A DNA stretch of 64,000 bases from an uncultured Granulosicoccaceae bacterium (GTDB lineage Bacteria; Pseudomonadota; Gammaproteobacteria; Granulosicoccales; Granulosicoccaceae). The stretch covers positions 1 through 64,000 of the forward strand of contig CALLMF010000008.1 of NCBI GenBank assembly GCA_938006335.1. The letters run 5' to 3'. Below the pieces are notes generated by a model that searched no databases, was not told where the DNA came from, and was given only the letters and a program-made list of their open reading frames with translations. The stretch's first letter is position 1; every line of letters begins with the position of its first letter. The translations under genes were made by a program, and so were the position numbers. Below, one piece after another: positions 54,339-64,000 of this stretch.

Positions 54339-55640
54339 GTGAATGCGGTGAATATCGGTCTGCTTGGCCTTGGCACGGTTGGCAAGGGCACCGCGACCAT
54401 CCTGGAGCGCAACGCGGCCGAGATCCTACGTCGCGCTGGTGTGCCGGTTCGCGTTGCCGGTGCGGTGGTGCGCGATGTGGCGGCCGCTCAGGCATGGCAG
54501 GCTGATGCAGGACTGAGCTTTCCGATCACCAGCGATGGCGACGCGCTTGTGGCCGATCCCGATATCGACATCATCTGTGAGCTCGTTGGGGGTGAAGAGC
54601 CCGCGCTTCGTTGGACTCAGGCCGCGCTCGATGCGGGCAAGCACGTGGTGACCGCCAACAAGGCGTTGATTGCTACCCATGGCGATGCGCTGTTTGCCAA
54701 GGCCAGGTCCAAGGGCGTCGGGCTCCGGTTCGAGGCGGGCGTGGCCGGTGGTATCCCCGTCATCAAGGCACTGCGAGAGGGGCTCTCCGCCAATCGCATC
54801 AACTGGCTCGCAGGCATCATCAACGGTACCGGCAACTTCATCCTCTCGGAGATGGCCAGCCATGGGCGCGAGTTTGCGGATGTGCTCGCCGAAGCGCAGG
54901 CGCTTGGCTACGCCGAGGCGGATCCCACCTTTGACGTCGAGGGGATCGATGCCGCACACAAGCTCGCGATCCTTGCCTCGATCGCGTTTGATACGACGGT
55001 GGACTTTGACGCACTGCATATCGAAGGCATCAGCTCGATCCAGCCCGAGGATGTTGCCTACGCCGCGGAGCTTGGCTATCGCATCAAGCACCTGGGTGTC
55101 GCGCGACGACGCGATGCCGGTCTTGAGCTGCGTGTGCACCCCGCGCTGATACCCGAAAAACGCCTGCTCGCCAACGTGGATGGCGTCATGAACGCCGTCG
55201 TGATTCACGGTGACGCGGTCGGGCCAACGTTGCATTATGGTCCGGGTGCAGGCGCCGAGCCGACGGGATCTGCCGTGGTCGCCGACATCATCGACCTGGT
55301 GCGCGGAGGCGCGCATCCTGCCGGTGCCGGGATCGACGAACCCAAAGCGTTGCCCGTACTCACTTCTGCAGAGTTCCGTTGTCCGTTCTATCTGCGATTG
55401 GAAGCCAGCGACCGTCCCGGCGTCATGGCTTCGGTCGCGGGTATTTTCGGGGATCTGGAAATCAGCCTCGAAGCGATCCTGCAAAAAGAGCCTTCCGCAT
55501 TGGACGAGAGCAGCGTGCCCATCATTCTGCTGACACGTGACGTCGACGAGGCCTGCATGCGACAAGCCACCACTCGTCTTGAAGCGCTCGATGATGTGCT
55601 TTCACCAGTCGTCACGCTTCGCGTTGAGACACTCGACTGA
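54339..55640 (+). CDS. hom: Homoserine dehydrogenase with C-terminal ACT domain
   Basis: Reduces aspartate semialdehyde to homoserine with NAD(P)H, at the branch to threonine and methionine. The Rossmann opening VNIGLLGLGTVGKGTATIL, VVTANKALIATHGDALF, the catalytic segment GVAGGIPVIKALREGL and ADPTFDVEGIDAAHKLAIL are visible. After about residue 345 an ACT domain (FYLRLEASDRPGVMASVAGI) gives threonine feedback control. GTG 54339 has AAGGA upstream at nine bases. The length of 433 is that of the monofunctional ACT-type enzymes. thrC follows 26 bp later. Confidence 0.96.
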   Translation: MNAVNIGLLGLGTVGKGTATILERNAAEILRRAGVPVRVAGAVVRDVAAAQAWQADAGLSFPITSDGDALVADPDIDIICELVGGEEPALRWTQAALDAGKHVVTANKALIATHGDALFAKARSKGVGLRFEAGVAGGIPVIKALREGLSANRINWLAGIINGTGNFILSEMASHGREFADVLAEAQALGYAEADPTFDVEGIDAAHKLAILASIAFDTTVDFDALHIEGISSIQPEDVAYAAELGYRIKHLGVARRRDAGLELRVHPALIPEKRLLANVDGVMNAVVIHGDAVGPTLHYGPGAGAEPTGSAVVADIIDLVRGGAHPAGAGIDEPKALPVLTSAEFRCPFYLRLEASDRPGVMASVAGIFGDLEISLEAILQKEPSALDESSVPIILLTRDVDEACMRQATTRLEALDDVLSPVVTLRVETLD

Positions 55641-55666
55641 TCCACCCACTGACACCGAATACCCGC

Positions 55667-56797
55667 ATGCGCTATCAGGGCCTGATCGAACGCTACCGAG
55701 ACCGGTTACCGGTGGACGCGTCCACCCCAGTAGTGTCACTCAACGAAGGCGACACCCCACTGATCAAGCTGGTCAATCTGCCCGGCGAGCTGGCGCAGGA
55801 AACGGGCGGTGCGCCCGTCGAGATCTTCGTGAAGTACGAGGGGCTCAACCCCACCGGTTCATTCAAGGATCGTGGCATGACCATGGCCGTCAGCAAGGCT
55901 GCGGAAAAAGGCGCCAAGGCGATCGTATGCGCGTCTACGGGCAACACCTCGGCAGCAGCGGCGGCTTACGCGGCACGTGCGGGCATGACTGCTTTCGTGT
56001 TGATTCCGGAAGGCAAGATTCCGATGGGGAAGCTTGCGCAGGCAATCGCGCACGGTGCGGTCGTGCTGCAGATTCGCGGCAACTTCGATGACGGCATGCG
56101 ACTCGTCAAGGAGGTCGCCGGTGAGGCACCCGTGGAGATCGTCAATTCGATCAATCCCTACCGCCTGCAGGGTCAGAAAACCGGTGCCTTCGAGATCGTG
56201 GAAGCGCTGGGTGACGCGCCGGATTATCACTGTATTCCGGTAGGCAATGCCGGCAACATCTCCGGCTACTGGATCGGTTACTCGGAGATGGCTGGCTGTA
56301 ATACGGCCAGTTGTACCTTGTGCAATGGCGCGTGCCCCTACCTGGATCAACCCAAGACCGGCAAGCGCCCGGTCATGGTGGGTTATCAGGCAGCCGGTGC
56401 CGCTCCCTTTCTCCGCGGAGCACCGGTAGAAGCGCCAGAAACCCTGGCCACCGCGATACGCATCGGCAACCCGCAATCCTGGGATCTGGCCAAGGCGGCG
56501 GTCGATGAGTCGGGTGGCTGGTTTGATGAGGTCACAGACGATGAGTTGCTCGCCACACAGTCCTTGCTGGCGACACGGGAAGGCGTGTTCTGCGAACCGG
56601 CGTCGGCGGTGTCGTTGTGCGGCGCGCTTCGTGATATCCGCGCGGGTCGTATACCTGCCGGCAGCACCATCGCCTGCACCTTGACCGGCCACGGCTTGAA
56701 AGATACGGCCACGGCCATCGCGGGGCGCGAGTCGGTGCAGACCGTGGATGCGGACCTGGCGTCAGTAAAGGCGGCGATTGTCGGTCGTCTGGACTGA
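55667..56797 (+). CDS. thrC: Threonine synthase with four-cysteine insertion
   Basis: A PLP enzyme that makes L-threonine from O-phosphohomoserine. The PLP Lys is K67 in NPTGSFKDRG; ASTGNTSAAAAAYAARAG and the phosphate-binding VGNAGNISGYWIGY are intact. Directly after the latter, where relatives have a short loop before GFQAAGAAP, this protein has C211-x4-C216-x2-C219-x3-C223 followed by PYLDQPKTGKRP. Four Cys in 13 residues suggest a metal or Fe-S site, or a redox switch. Otherwise the length of 376 and the fold are normal for the short ThrC type. It follows hom and converges with aat. Confidence 0.95.
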   Translation: MRYQGLIERYRDRLPVDASTPVVSLNEGDTPLIKLVNLPGELAQETGGAPVEIFVKYEGLNPTGSFKDRGMTMAVSKAAEKGAKAIVCASTGNTSAAAAAYAARAGMTAFVLIPEGKIPMGKLAQAIAHGAVVLQIRGNFDDGMRLVKEVAGEAPVEIVNSINPYRLQGQKTGAFEIVEALGDAPDYHCIPVGNAGNISGYWIGYSEMAGCNTASCTLCNGACPYLDQPKTGKRPVMVGYQAAGAAPFLRGAPVEAPETLATAIRIGNPQSWDLAKAAVDESGGWFDEVTDDELLATQSLLATREGVFCEPASAVSLCGALRDIRAGRIPAGSTIACTLTGHGLKDTATAIAGRESVQTVDADLASVKAAIVGRLD

Positions 56798-56808
56798 CGA
56801 ACGATTTG

Positions 56809-57552
56809 TCAGGCGCTGTTGCCGAGCTTTCCCGAGTTTTCGACAGCGCTCTTGCGACGGCGCGCGGCCTCGACCAACGTCCGGTATCGCTCGTCGGCCC
56901 GGTCGGTGAATTCGTCGAGCAGTCGGCAGTAGTGGCTGCGTTTGATGTTGATCGCACCGAGGGACACCAGGTGGCTGGTTTCCAGCTGGCAGTCGATCAA
57001 ACGATAAGGCATGTGCGTGGCAAGGTGGGCGAGTGCGACCTTGGAGGCATCCCGGGCGTGTGAAAACATCGACTCGCCGATAAACACACGACCCAGCGCG
57101 ATGCCGTAGAGCCCGCCGACCAGACGATGGCCTTCCCACACTTCGAGTGACCGTGCAGCACCAACGGCCGCCAGTTCGCAATACGCCTCGATCATCTCGT
57201 CGGTCACCCAGGTGCCGGTAGAGCCCGCGCGCGGCGCGCCGCATTGCTTCATGACTTCGCGGTAGGCGAAGTTCTCGGTGACTTCGAACTTCCCGGACTT
57301 GATCGTCTTGCGCAGGCTACGCGAGATCTTGAAGTCGTCCGGCCAGATGACGCAGCGCGGGTCCGGGGACCACCAGAGCACCGGCTCACCTTCTTCGTAC
57401 CACGGGAACACGCCATTGCGGTAGCCCAGCAGCAGGCGCTCCGGGCTGAGATTGGAGCCCGCCATCAACAGGCCATTAGGCTCGGACAGCGCCGTCTCCA
57501 CATCCGGAAACGGCGTCTCGTCGTCGTCAGGCGCCAGGAACGGGATGGGCAT
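56809..57552 (-). CDS. aat: Leucyl/phenylalanyl-tRNA--protein transferase
   Basis: Adds Leu or Phe to N-terminal Lys or Arg of proteins, making N-degrons for ClpAP. Family segments are GLLMAGSNLSPERLLLGYRNGVFPWYEEGEPVLWWSPDPR and GLYGIALGRVFIGESMFS. The product is 247 residues (E. coli 234). It is the third gene of the leftward set trxB-acyltransferase-aat, 12 bp after the acyltransferase stop. Confidence 0.96.
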   Translation of the reverse strand: MPIPFLAPDDDETPFPDVETALSEPNGLLMAGSNLSPERLLLGYRNGVFPWYEEGEPVLWWSPDPRCVIWPDDFKISRSLRKTIKSGKFEVTENFAYREVMKQCGAPRAGSTGTWVTDEMIEAYCELAAVGAARSLEVWEGHRLVGGLYGIALGRVFIGESMFSHARDASKVALAHLATHMPYRLIDCQLETSHLVSLGAINIKRSHYCRLLDEFTDRADERYRTLVEAARRRKSAVENSGKLGNSA

Positions 57553-57564
57553 CAGGATCGCGGG

Positions 57565-58767
57565 TCAGGGGACTTGCAGGTCTTTCCTGAAAGGTAACAA
57601 ATCGGTCAGACCGCTGCATCGCTGTTCGACGTACGGGCGCTCTTCCTTGAGGAATTCTTCGATTGCGTCGCGAAATCCGGGGTGAAAAACCGCGTGCGCC
57701 GAGCGCGTCAGAGTCGGCTGGAAGCCCCGTGTGATCTTGTGCTCACCTTGTGCGCCAGGCTCAAAGCGTTGCAGGCCCCGCTCGATGCAATGTTCGATGC
57801 CCTGGTAGTAACAGGTCTCGAAATGCAGGCTGTGGTAGTCGCGTCGGCAGCCCCAATAGCGTCCGTACAAGGTGTCGCCGCCCTCGAACATGACCGAACA
57901 GGCCACGGGCCGCTCCGGCGTCGGGTCGGCAGGGTCATAGGCAAATACGATCAGTGTGGCGTCGCCAAAGTGACTACCCATGCGTTCGAAGAACCCGAGC
58001 GTCAACCAGGGGTTGCCCCACTTGCGATCAAATGTGGAGGTGTAGAAGTCATGCACATCCGCCCATTCGGAAGCCGACAGGCTGCTGCCGCTGCGACGCT
58101 GCAAGGTGAGACCGGCATCGGTCACGTGGCGGCGCTCTCGTCGCAGTGTCTTGCGTCGTTTCGAGGTGCACGTGCCGAGAAACTCATCAAAGCTTGCGTA
58201 GGCTGCGTTTTGCCAGTGGTATTGGCAATCGATTCTCGCGAGGTGCGGATAGCCTGGGGTGTGGGTCAGGAGCCGCTGTTCGCGCTCGGGGACGAACAGG
58301 TGATGCACACTGGAGAACCCTTCGGTCTCGGCGTACTGCAGCAGAGCGCGCGTCAGTAGCTGCGCATGAGGCTCGAAGTTGCGGTCTTCGCGCACAAGCA
58401 AGCGCGGACCGGTTGCCGGCGTAAACGGGATGCCCACGACCAGCTTGGGGTAGTACGCCTCCCCGTGTCGTTGATACGCATCAGCCCATGACCAGTCGAA
58501 GACGAACTCTCCGTAACTGTTGGTCTTCACATACGCGGCAACGGCTGCGACGAGTTCTCCCTCGTCATGGATAAAGAAGTACCGCGGATGCCAACCACTC
58601 GCTTCCCCCAGACAGCCCGTCGTCTCGAGCGCAAACAGAAACTCATGGCGTACGAAGGGATTGCCATCGGCGTTGAGCGCATTCCATTCAGCTGCCGAGG
58701 CATCCGCGAGCGTACTGCGCACCTCGACCTGGGTGTGAGCTTCGACACTGGGTGAGTCCGTGCTCAC
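57565..58767 (-). CDS. FemAB-like/GNAT-fold acyltransferase (DUF482)
   Basis: A 400-residue protein of the family PF04339 (peptidoglycan-biosynthesis-like, FemAB/GNAT fold). Recognisable are GNPFVRHEFLFALETTGCLG, EFVFDWSWADAYQRHGEAYYPK, TSKRRKTLRRERRHV and the C-terminal GRYWGCRRDYHSLHFETCYY and EPGAQGEHKITRGF. The biochemical function is not established for this family. GTG 58767 is chosen because it follows the trxB stop by 14 bases; the open frame continues into trxB. It is probably co-transcribed with trxB and aat. Confidence 0.87.
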   Translation of the reverse strand: MSTDSPSVEAHTQVEVRSTLADASAAEWNALNADGNPFVRHEFLFALETTGCLGEASGWHPRYFFIHDEGELVAAVAAYVKTNSYGEFVFDWSWADAYQRHGEAYYPKLVVGIPFTPATGPRLLVREDRNFEPHAQLLTRALLQYAETEGFSSVHHLFVPEREQRLLTHTPGYPHLARIDCQYHWQNAAYASFDEFLGTCTSKRRKTLRRERRHVTDAGLTLQRRSGSSLSASEWADVHDFYTSTFDRKWGNPWLTLGFFERMGSHFGDATLIVFAYDPADPTPERPVACSVMFEGGDTLYGRYWGCRRDYHSLHFETCYYQGIEHCIERGLQRFEPGAQGEHKITRGFQPTLTRSAHAVFHPGFRDAIEEFLKEERPYVEQRCSGLTDLLPFRKDLQVP

Positions 58768-58781
58768 GGCCTTGTCCTGGC

Positions 58782-59804
<1,023 letters not shown>

Positions 59805-59884
59805 CTACACTTTATATTCTACCGGCCATACCGGCCCGCGCGAGTGCTCCTCGCGACACAAATACAAGCGATTTCAGCTCAGGT

Positions 59885-62869
59885 TTGGCTCAGGCAACCC
59901 GAAAAAGACCCGCCGCTTCTGCAAAGAAGAAGGCGTCTGCTCGCAAGAAAAAGGCGACGGCCGGTACGCGTGTCACGACCAAACGCGCGACTGCGTCGCG
60001 CGGCGTCGTCTCGCGTGGTAGCGCGGCGACAAACAAGAAGCGCGCCGCAAGCGCCAGGGGCACACAAGCGGTTGCACCGAAGCGGCAGCGGCGCCTTGCC
60101 ACTGCAAATTTCGGGAGTTCCGTGGCGCTAGGTCACATGGGTCGGCTGCTGCGCGAAGTCGGCGCCATCGTCTGTGGTTTTGCTGCGCTCATCGGTTTTC
60201 TTGCCCTTGCAAGCTTCAACGTCAATGATCCAGGCTGGTCGCACACGGGCGGTGGCGAGGCGATCCACAACAGCGTGGGTCGGGTCGGGGCGTGGTTTGC
60301 CGACGTCTCGTTCTATCTGTTCGGATACATGGCCTATCTGATCCCGGTCGTGCTCGGATTGTCAGCGTGGCTGCTGTTCAGGGATCAGAATACGGCAAGC
60401 AGCGCGTATCGTCCGTTTCTGTTTGTGCGAGTCATCGGCATCGTCTTGATGCTGGCATCGGCCAGTGGTCTGGCTGATCTGCATTTCGGTGTTCCCGATG
60501 GCGCATTGCCGCACGGCACCTTCGGCGGCGGCATTCTGGGCACTGCCGTGGCGTGGCGTCTGGTGGCCTACCTGCAGCCGCTTGGCACGACCTTGCTGCT
60601 ATTGGCGGCGTTCTTCTCGTCAATGACGCTCGCATTCGGCACCTCGTGGCTGCAACTGGTCGAATCCATTGGTTCGGCACTCACGCGCGCAGGCAACGTC
60701 GTGATTGGCGTGTTGCGTATCGACCCCGAAACGCGCGAAGAGCGCGAACGCCAGCAAGCAGCTGATGAAGCTCGACGCATGCGCTTTGCCGACGCAGCAC
60801 CCGGCGTCACCGATGCGTTGATGACCGATGTCGACGATATCCATATCAATGCCGATACGCGTCCGACGGGCGGTGGCGTTGCGGCTCTGGCTGGTGGTCT
60901 GGTCGGCGGTTTGTCTGCCGGCATCGGTCGCTTGTTCGGTGGTCACAGGACATTACCGCTGGGTCAGCCTGGGGGCGGCGGTGAGTCCACTGCTGGTGCG
61001 GCGCTCGCGCGTGCGACAGCCGGCTCGCTGGACGAGCGTGTCGGTGCCGCGTTGGATGACGCGCAGCGCGATATCGACGCCTTGCACACCGAGCCAGCAA
61101 CGCCGGCGGGCGAGGCGGCTACAACACCGGCGGCGACGCCCGCAGTCGCTCCTGTCATTGCGCCTGGCGCACCGGCAGTAACGCCGCCCGTCGCCGAGGC
61201 GGTCGCTGCACCGGTAGCCGCCCCGCCGATCACGCCTCCGGCAAGGCCCGCGGCAGTGGCGCAAGCGGCCGCTGAACCGACCGCAGAAGACCTTGCGATC
61301 CGCTCGAAGCGCATCGCGATCAAGGACCGCGCATCCAACGACGAGCGCCAGGCCAAGCTGTACCTGGACGTTCCGGATTCCGACCTGCCGCCGCTGTCCT
61401 TGCTGGACGCGCCGGAGCCCCAGACCAGTGGCTTCTCCGAAGAGGAGTTGCGCAGTCTTTCGATACTGCTCGAACAGAAGCTCGCAGAATTTCGGATCGA
61501 GGTCGAAGTGGTCGCGGTTCAGCCCGGGCCCGTGATCACGCGCTTCGAGATGCAGCTGGCGCCCGGTATCAAGGCGAGCAAGGTCACCGGCTTGTCGCAA
61601 GACCTGGCGCGGTCGCTGTCGCTGGTATCGGTGCGTGTGGTGGAAGTGATTCCCGGCAAGAGCACCATCGGCATCGAAGTGCCCAACGAACGTCGCGAAA
61701 TCGTGCAGCTCTCCGAGATGCTGATGAGCGAGCAGTACACCAAGCAGAAGTCGCCGTTGACGCTTGCGCTCGGCAAGGACATCTCCGGTCATTCAGTGAC
61801 GGCGGACCTCGGCAAGATGCCGCACCTGCTGGTCGCGGGAACCACCGGTTCCGGTAAATCGGTAGCGGTCAATTCGATGTTGATCAGCCTGCTGTACAAG
61901 GCAACCGCCAAGGACGTGCGCTTGATCCTGATCGATCCGAAGATGCTTGAACTCAACGTCTATGACGGCATTCCGCATCTGCTCGCACCTGTGGTCACCG
62001 ACATGTCGGAAGCGGCCAATGCCTTGCGCTGGTGTGTGGGCGAGATGGAGCGTCGTTACACGCTCATGGCCGCGCTCAAGGTGCGCAACATTGCCGGCTA
62101 CAACAAGAAGATCGCCGAGGCCATCGATCGTGGTGAGCCACTCACAGACCCCCTGTGGCAAGCGGAGCTATCGCTTGACCCGTCCGGCCCACCTCCGGAA
62201 CTCGAACCGATGCCATTGATTGTCGTGGTGGTGGACGAGTTCGCCGACATGATGATGCAGGTCGGCAAGAAGGCCGAAGAGCTGATCGCTCGCATTGCCC
62301 AGAAGGCCCGTGCCGCCGGTATTCACCTGATTCTGGCGACGCAGCGTCCGTCGGTGGATGTCATCACCGGCCTGATCAAGGCGAACGTGCCTACGCGTAT
62401 CGCGTTCCAGGTATCCACTCGCATCGATTCGCGGACCATCATCGATCAGGGTGGGGCGGAAACCCTGCTTGGGCACGGCGACATGCTGTATCAGCCGCCG
62501 GGCGCATCGATCACGCAACGCGTGCACGGTGCCTTCGTCGATGATCATGAAGTTCTCAATGTGGTGGCGCACATCAAGCAGACGGGTGAGCCTCAGTACA
62601 TCGAGGCCATCCTGCAGGAGAACACCGCTGCCATCCCGGGACTATCGGGCGGGGAGGCGTCGGGCGACGCCGGCGAGCAGGACGCCCTGTATGACCAGGC
62701 CGTGGCTGTGGTCACCGAGTCCCGACGTGCATCGATATCGTTTGTGCAGCGCAAGCTGAAGATCGGGTACAACCGTGCGGCCCGCATGGTCGAGGAAATG
62801 GAGGCCGCCGGTGTTGTCAGCGCCGACATGAACGGCAAGCGCGAGGTGCTGGCGCCGCCGCCGGTATAG
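59885..62869 (+). CDS. ftsK: DNA translocase FtsK
   Basis: A septum-located DNA pump that clears and resolves chromosomes at division. Order of parts: a very basic Lys/Ala/Arg-rich start (residues 1-75), four membrane helices at about 95-265, a Pro/Ala-rich linker to about 470, the RecA-like motor with Walker A GTTGSGKS (K658) and Walker [13 protein letters not shown], and the gamma winged-helix domain at the C-terminus ([20 protein letters not shown]), which reads KOPS sites. The product has 994 residues. The start is TTG 59885; it has no clear ribosome site, so the basic leader is less certain than the rest. Confidence 0.94.
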   Translation: MAQATRKRPAASAKKKASARKKKATAGTRVTTKRATASRGVVSRGSAATNKKRAASARGTQAVAPKRQRRLATANFGSSVALGHMGRLLREVGAIVCGFAALIGFLALASFNVNDPGWSHTGGGEAIHNSVGRVGAWFADVSFYLFGYMAYLIPVVLGLSAWLLFRDQNTASSAYRPFLFVRVIGIVLMLASASGLADLHFGVPDGALPHGTFGGGILGTAVAWRLVAYLQPLGTTLLLLAAFFSSMTLAFGTSWLQLVESIGSALTRAGNVVIGVLRIDPETREERERQQAADEARRMRFADAAPGVTDALMTDVDDIHINADTRPTGGGVAALAGGLVGGLSAGIGRLFGGHRTLPLGQPGGGGESTAGAALARATAGSLDERVGAALDDAQRDIDALHTEPATPAGEAATTPAATPAVAPVIAPGAPAVTPPVAEAVAAPVAAPPITPPARPAAVAQAAAEPTAEDLAIRSKRIAIKDRASNDERQAKLYLDVPDSDLPPLSLLDAPEPQTSGFSEEELRSLSILLEQKLAEFRIEVEVVAVQPGPVITRFEMQLAPGIKASKVTGLSQDLARSLSLVSVRVVEVIPGKSTIGIEVPNERREIVQLSEMLMSEQYTKQKSPLTLALGKDISGHSVTADLGKMPHLLVAGTTGSGKSVAVNSMLISLLYKATAKDVRLILIDPKMLELNVYDGIPHLLAPVVTDMSEAANALRWCVGEMERRYTLMAALKVRNIAGYNKKIAEAIDRGEPLTDPLWQAELSLDPSGPPPELEPMPLIVVVVDEFADMMMQVGKKAEELIARIAQKARAAGIHLILATQRPSVDVITGLIKANVPTRIAFQVSTRIDSRTIIDQGGAETLLGHGDMLYQPPGASITQRVHGAFVDDHEVLNVVAHIKQTGEPQYIEAILQENTAAIPGLSGGEASGDAGEQDALYDQAVAVVTESRRASISFVQRKLKIGYNRAARMVEEMEAAGVVSADMNGKREVLAPPPV

Positions 62870-63001
62870 CCATTCAAGACGGATTGTTAGGTGACTTGTG
62901 CGCTCGGTGCACTAATTGAGCGTCGTTTCCGGGAAGACGTGGTGCTCGCGGCACGGATACACTAGTCCGACGCATAGTCACCATCGACGGACAATTGACC
63001 C

Positions 63002-64000
63002 ATGCTCTTGCGCACCTTGGCAGCCGCCGGCTGTTTGCTCACCTCGTTTTCCGCACAGGCGGCGACCGACATGCCCTTCGCCCTGGACTGGAAATTCGAA
63101 GGTCCCTCGGCCCCGTTCTTTGCCGCGATCGATTCCGGCTACTTCAGTGATTCGGACATCACTGTCGAGATCACGGCGGGCTCTGGCTCACTGGACGCGA
63201 TTCCGAAGGTTGCCACCGGCGCGTTTCCGGTCGGTTTTGCCGATATCAATTCCCTGGTGCGCTTTCTGGACCAGAACCCCGGTGCGCCTGTCACTGCAGT
63301 GATGATGATTTATGACAAGCCGCCGTTTGCCGTTGTCGGGCGCAAGAGTCTCGGTGTGGAAGCGCCGGCCGATCTCGAAGGCAAGGTGCTGGGCGCGCCA
63401 CCGCCCGATGGCGCCTGGGCGCAGTTTCCGATCTTTGCCGCCGAAACCGGTATAGACACCGACGCGATCACTGTCGAGCCGGTCGGTTTCCCAACGCGCG
63501 AGCCGATGCTCGCAGAAGGCAACGTCGCTGCGATCACCGGGTTCTCGTTTTCCTCCTACCTCAACCTGGTGCGTCTTGGCGTGCTGGAAGACGACATCAC
63601 CACCTTGTTGATGGCCGACTTCGGCGTGGACCTCTACGGCAATGCGGTCATCGTCAACACCGAGTTCGCTGAAGAAAACCCGGATGCGGTCAAGGCGTTT
63701 CTCGAGGCGGTTGCCATGGGTTGGGTGGACTCGATCAGTGATCCCGAGATGGCGATCAGCAGTCTGATGGAACGCAACCCTGCCGCAGATGCAGCGCTGG
63801 AGCAACGTCGCCTGCAACTTGCGATCGACGCGAACGTCGTTACCGACTACGTGAAGGCCAACGGCATGGGCGCCGTCGATGCTGATCGTATGGCCAACGC
63901 CATCGAGCAGATTCGACTGACCTACGAGTTCCAGAACGAGCCCGATGCCAGCCTGTACTTCACGGACGCCTACCTGCCACAGGGTGGTTTTCCTCTGCCT
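63002..64000 (+). CDS. ABC transporter substrate-binding protein (NMT1/THI5-like), partial
   Basis: A periplasmic solute-binding protein whose 3' end lies beyond the window; 333 codons are open here without a stop. The signal peptide MLLRTLAAAGCLLTSFSAQA is followed by FALDWKFEGPSAPFFAAIDS and GYF, the opening typical of NMT1/SsuA/ThiY-type proteins, and later GAWAQFPIFAAETGI and GNAVIVNTEFAEENPDAVKAF. Such proteins bind sulfonates, pyrimidine precursors, nitrate-like anions or similar; the ligand is not evident. It follows ftsK by 132 bp, where lolA is found in many relatives. Confidence 0.87.
   Translation, partial: MLLRTLAAAGCLLTSFSAQAATDMPFALDWKFEGPSAPFFAAIDSGYFSDSDITVEITAGSGSLDAIPKVATGAFPVGFADINSLVRFLDQNPGAPVTAVMMIYDKPPFAVVGRKSLGVEAPADLEGKVLGAPPPDGAWAQFPIFAAETGIDTDAITVEPVGFPTREPMLAEGNVAAITGFSFSSYLNLVRLGVLEDDITTLLMADFGVDLYGNAVIVNTEFAEENPDAVKAFLEAVAMGWVDSISDPEMAISSLMERNPAADAALEQRRLQLAIDANVVTDYVKANGMGAVDADRMANAIEQIRLTYEFQNEPDASLYFTDAYLPQGGFPLP

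Noticed and set aside
54426..55565. 379-codon open frame opposite hom
   Set aside because: Antisense shadow of homoserine dehydrogenase; no recognisable domain.
60953..61792. 279-codon - strand frame opposite ftsK
   Set aside because: Shadow of the Pro/Ala linker and motor of FtsK; composition is Arg/Gly-rich.
62916..63302. 128-codon + frame at the right end
   Set aside because: It is in a different frame from the substrate-binding protein starting at 63002, which has a signal peptide and family motifs and stays open to the window end.

Overview
The window looks like chromosomal DNA of a free-living, probably marine, gammaproteobacterium. The main support is gene order: map-glnD-dapE-fabI, rpsB-tsf-pyrH-frr-uppS-cdsA-dxr-rseP-bamA-skp-lpxD-fabZ-lpxA, surE-pcm-nlpD-rpoS, and trxB next to ftsK. 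The genus cannot be fixed from the sequence alone. Most of the window is GC-rich. The first ~6.5 kb and the 46-49 kb island look poorer in GC by eye; nothing was computed.

Layout. (1) 1-6.5 kb is an accessory catabolic cluster: an aldo/keto reductase and a TauD-type dioxygenase on +; a second aldo/keto reductase, a tiny Cys-containing ORF, an MFS transporter and an acetamidase/formamidase on -. (2) 6.6-29.4 kb is core: tRNA-Val and tRNA-Asp, ppiD, mscL, a transposase remnant, then the leftward map-glnD-dapE-fabI block, and the rightward rpsB to lpxA block that links translation, UMP synthesis, ribosome recycling, isoprenoid and phospholipid precursors, outer-membrane biogenesis and lipid A. 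lpxB is flipped and converges on lpxA. (3) 29.5-45.7 kb is a mixed degradative and transport region: a secreted astacin protease with a GlyGly-CTERM tail, an MFS carrier, MalQ, a CPA2 cation/proton antiporter with an M19 dipeptidase, an S9 peptidase with a lipoprotein GH20 hexosaminidase, an EamA permease, an M42-type peptidase and a Thr-Pro-repeat lipoprotein. The theme is scavenging of peptides and chitin-like sugars. (4) 45.96-49.07 kb is a very small integrative island at the 3' end of tRNA-Arg(CCU), bounded by a perfect 23-bp direct repeat. It carries a P4-type integrase, a Doc/Fic-family toxin with an overlapping upstream small ORF, a secreted 10-cysteine protein built from two copies of a CX3CX9CX3C motif, and a 49-codon ORF overlapping the integrase stop. 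Repeated TGTGTACC motifs lie near both ends. (5) 49.1-64 kb is core again: yheT-like hydrolase, surE-pcm-nlpD-rpoS, a Mth938-like gene, hom-thrC, aat, a FemAB-like acyltransferase, trxB, ftsK, and the start of an ABC substrate-binding protein that runs off the window.

The best candidate for something undescribed is the 3.1-kb tRNA-Arg island, above all its secreted cysteine-repeat protein and the non-Phd-like ORF beside the Doc-like toxin. Other points of note are a four-cysteine insertion in threonine synthase, a long Ala/Pro/Glu tail on ribosomal protein S2, and a small Cys-rich ORF in the catabolic cluster.
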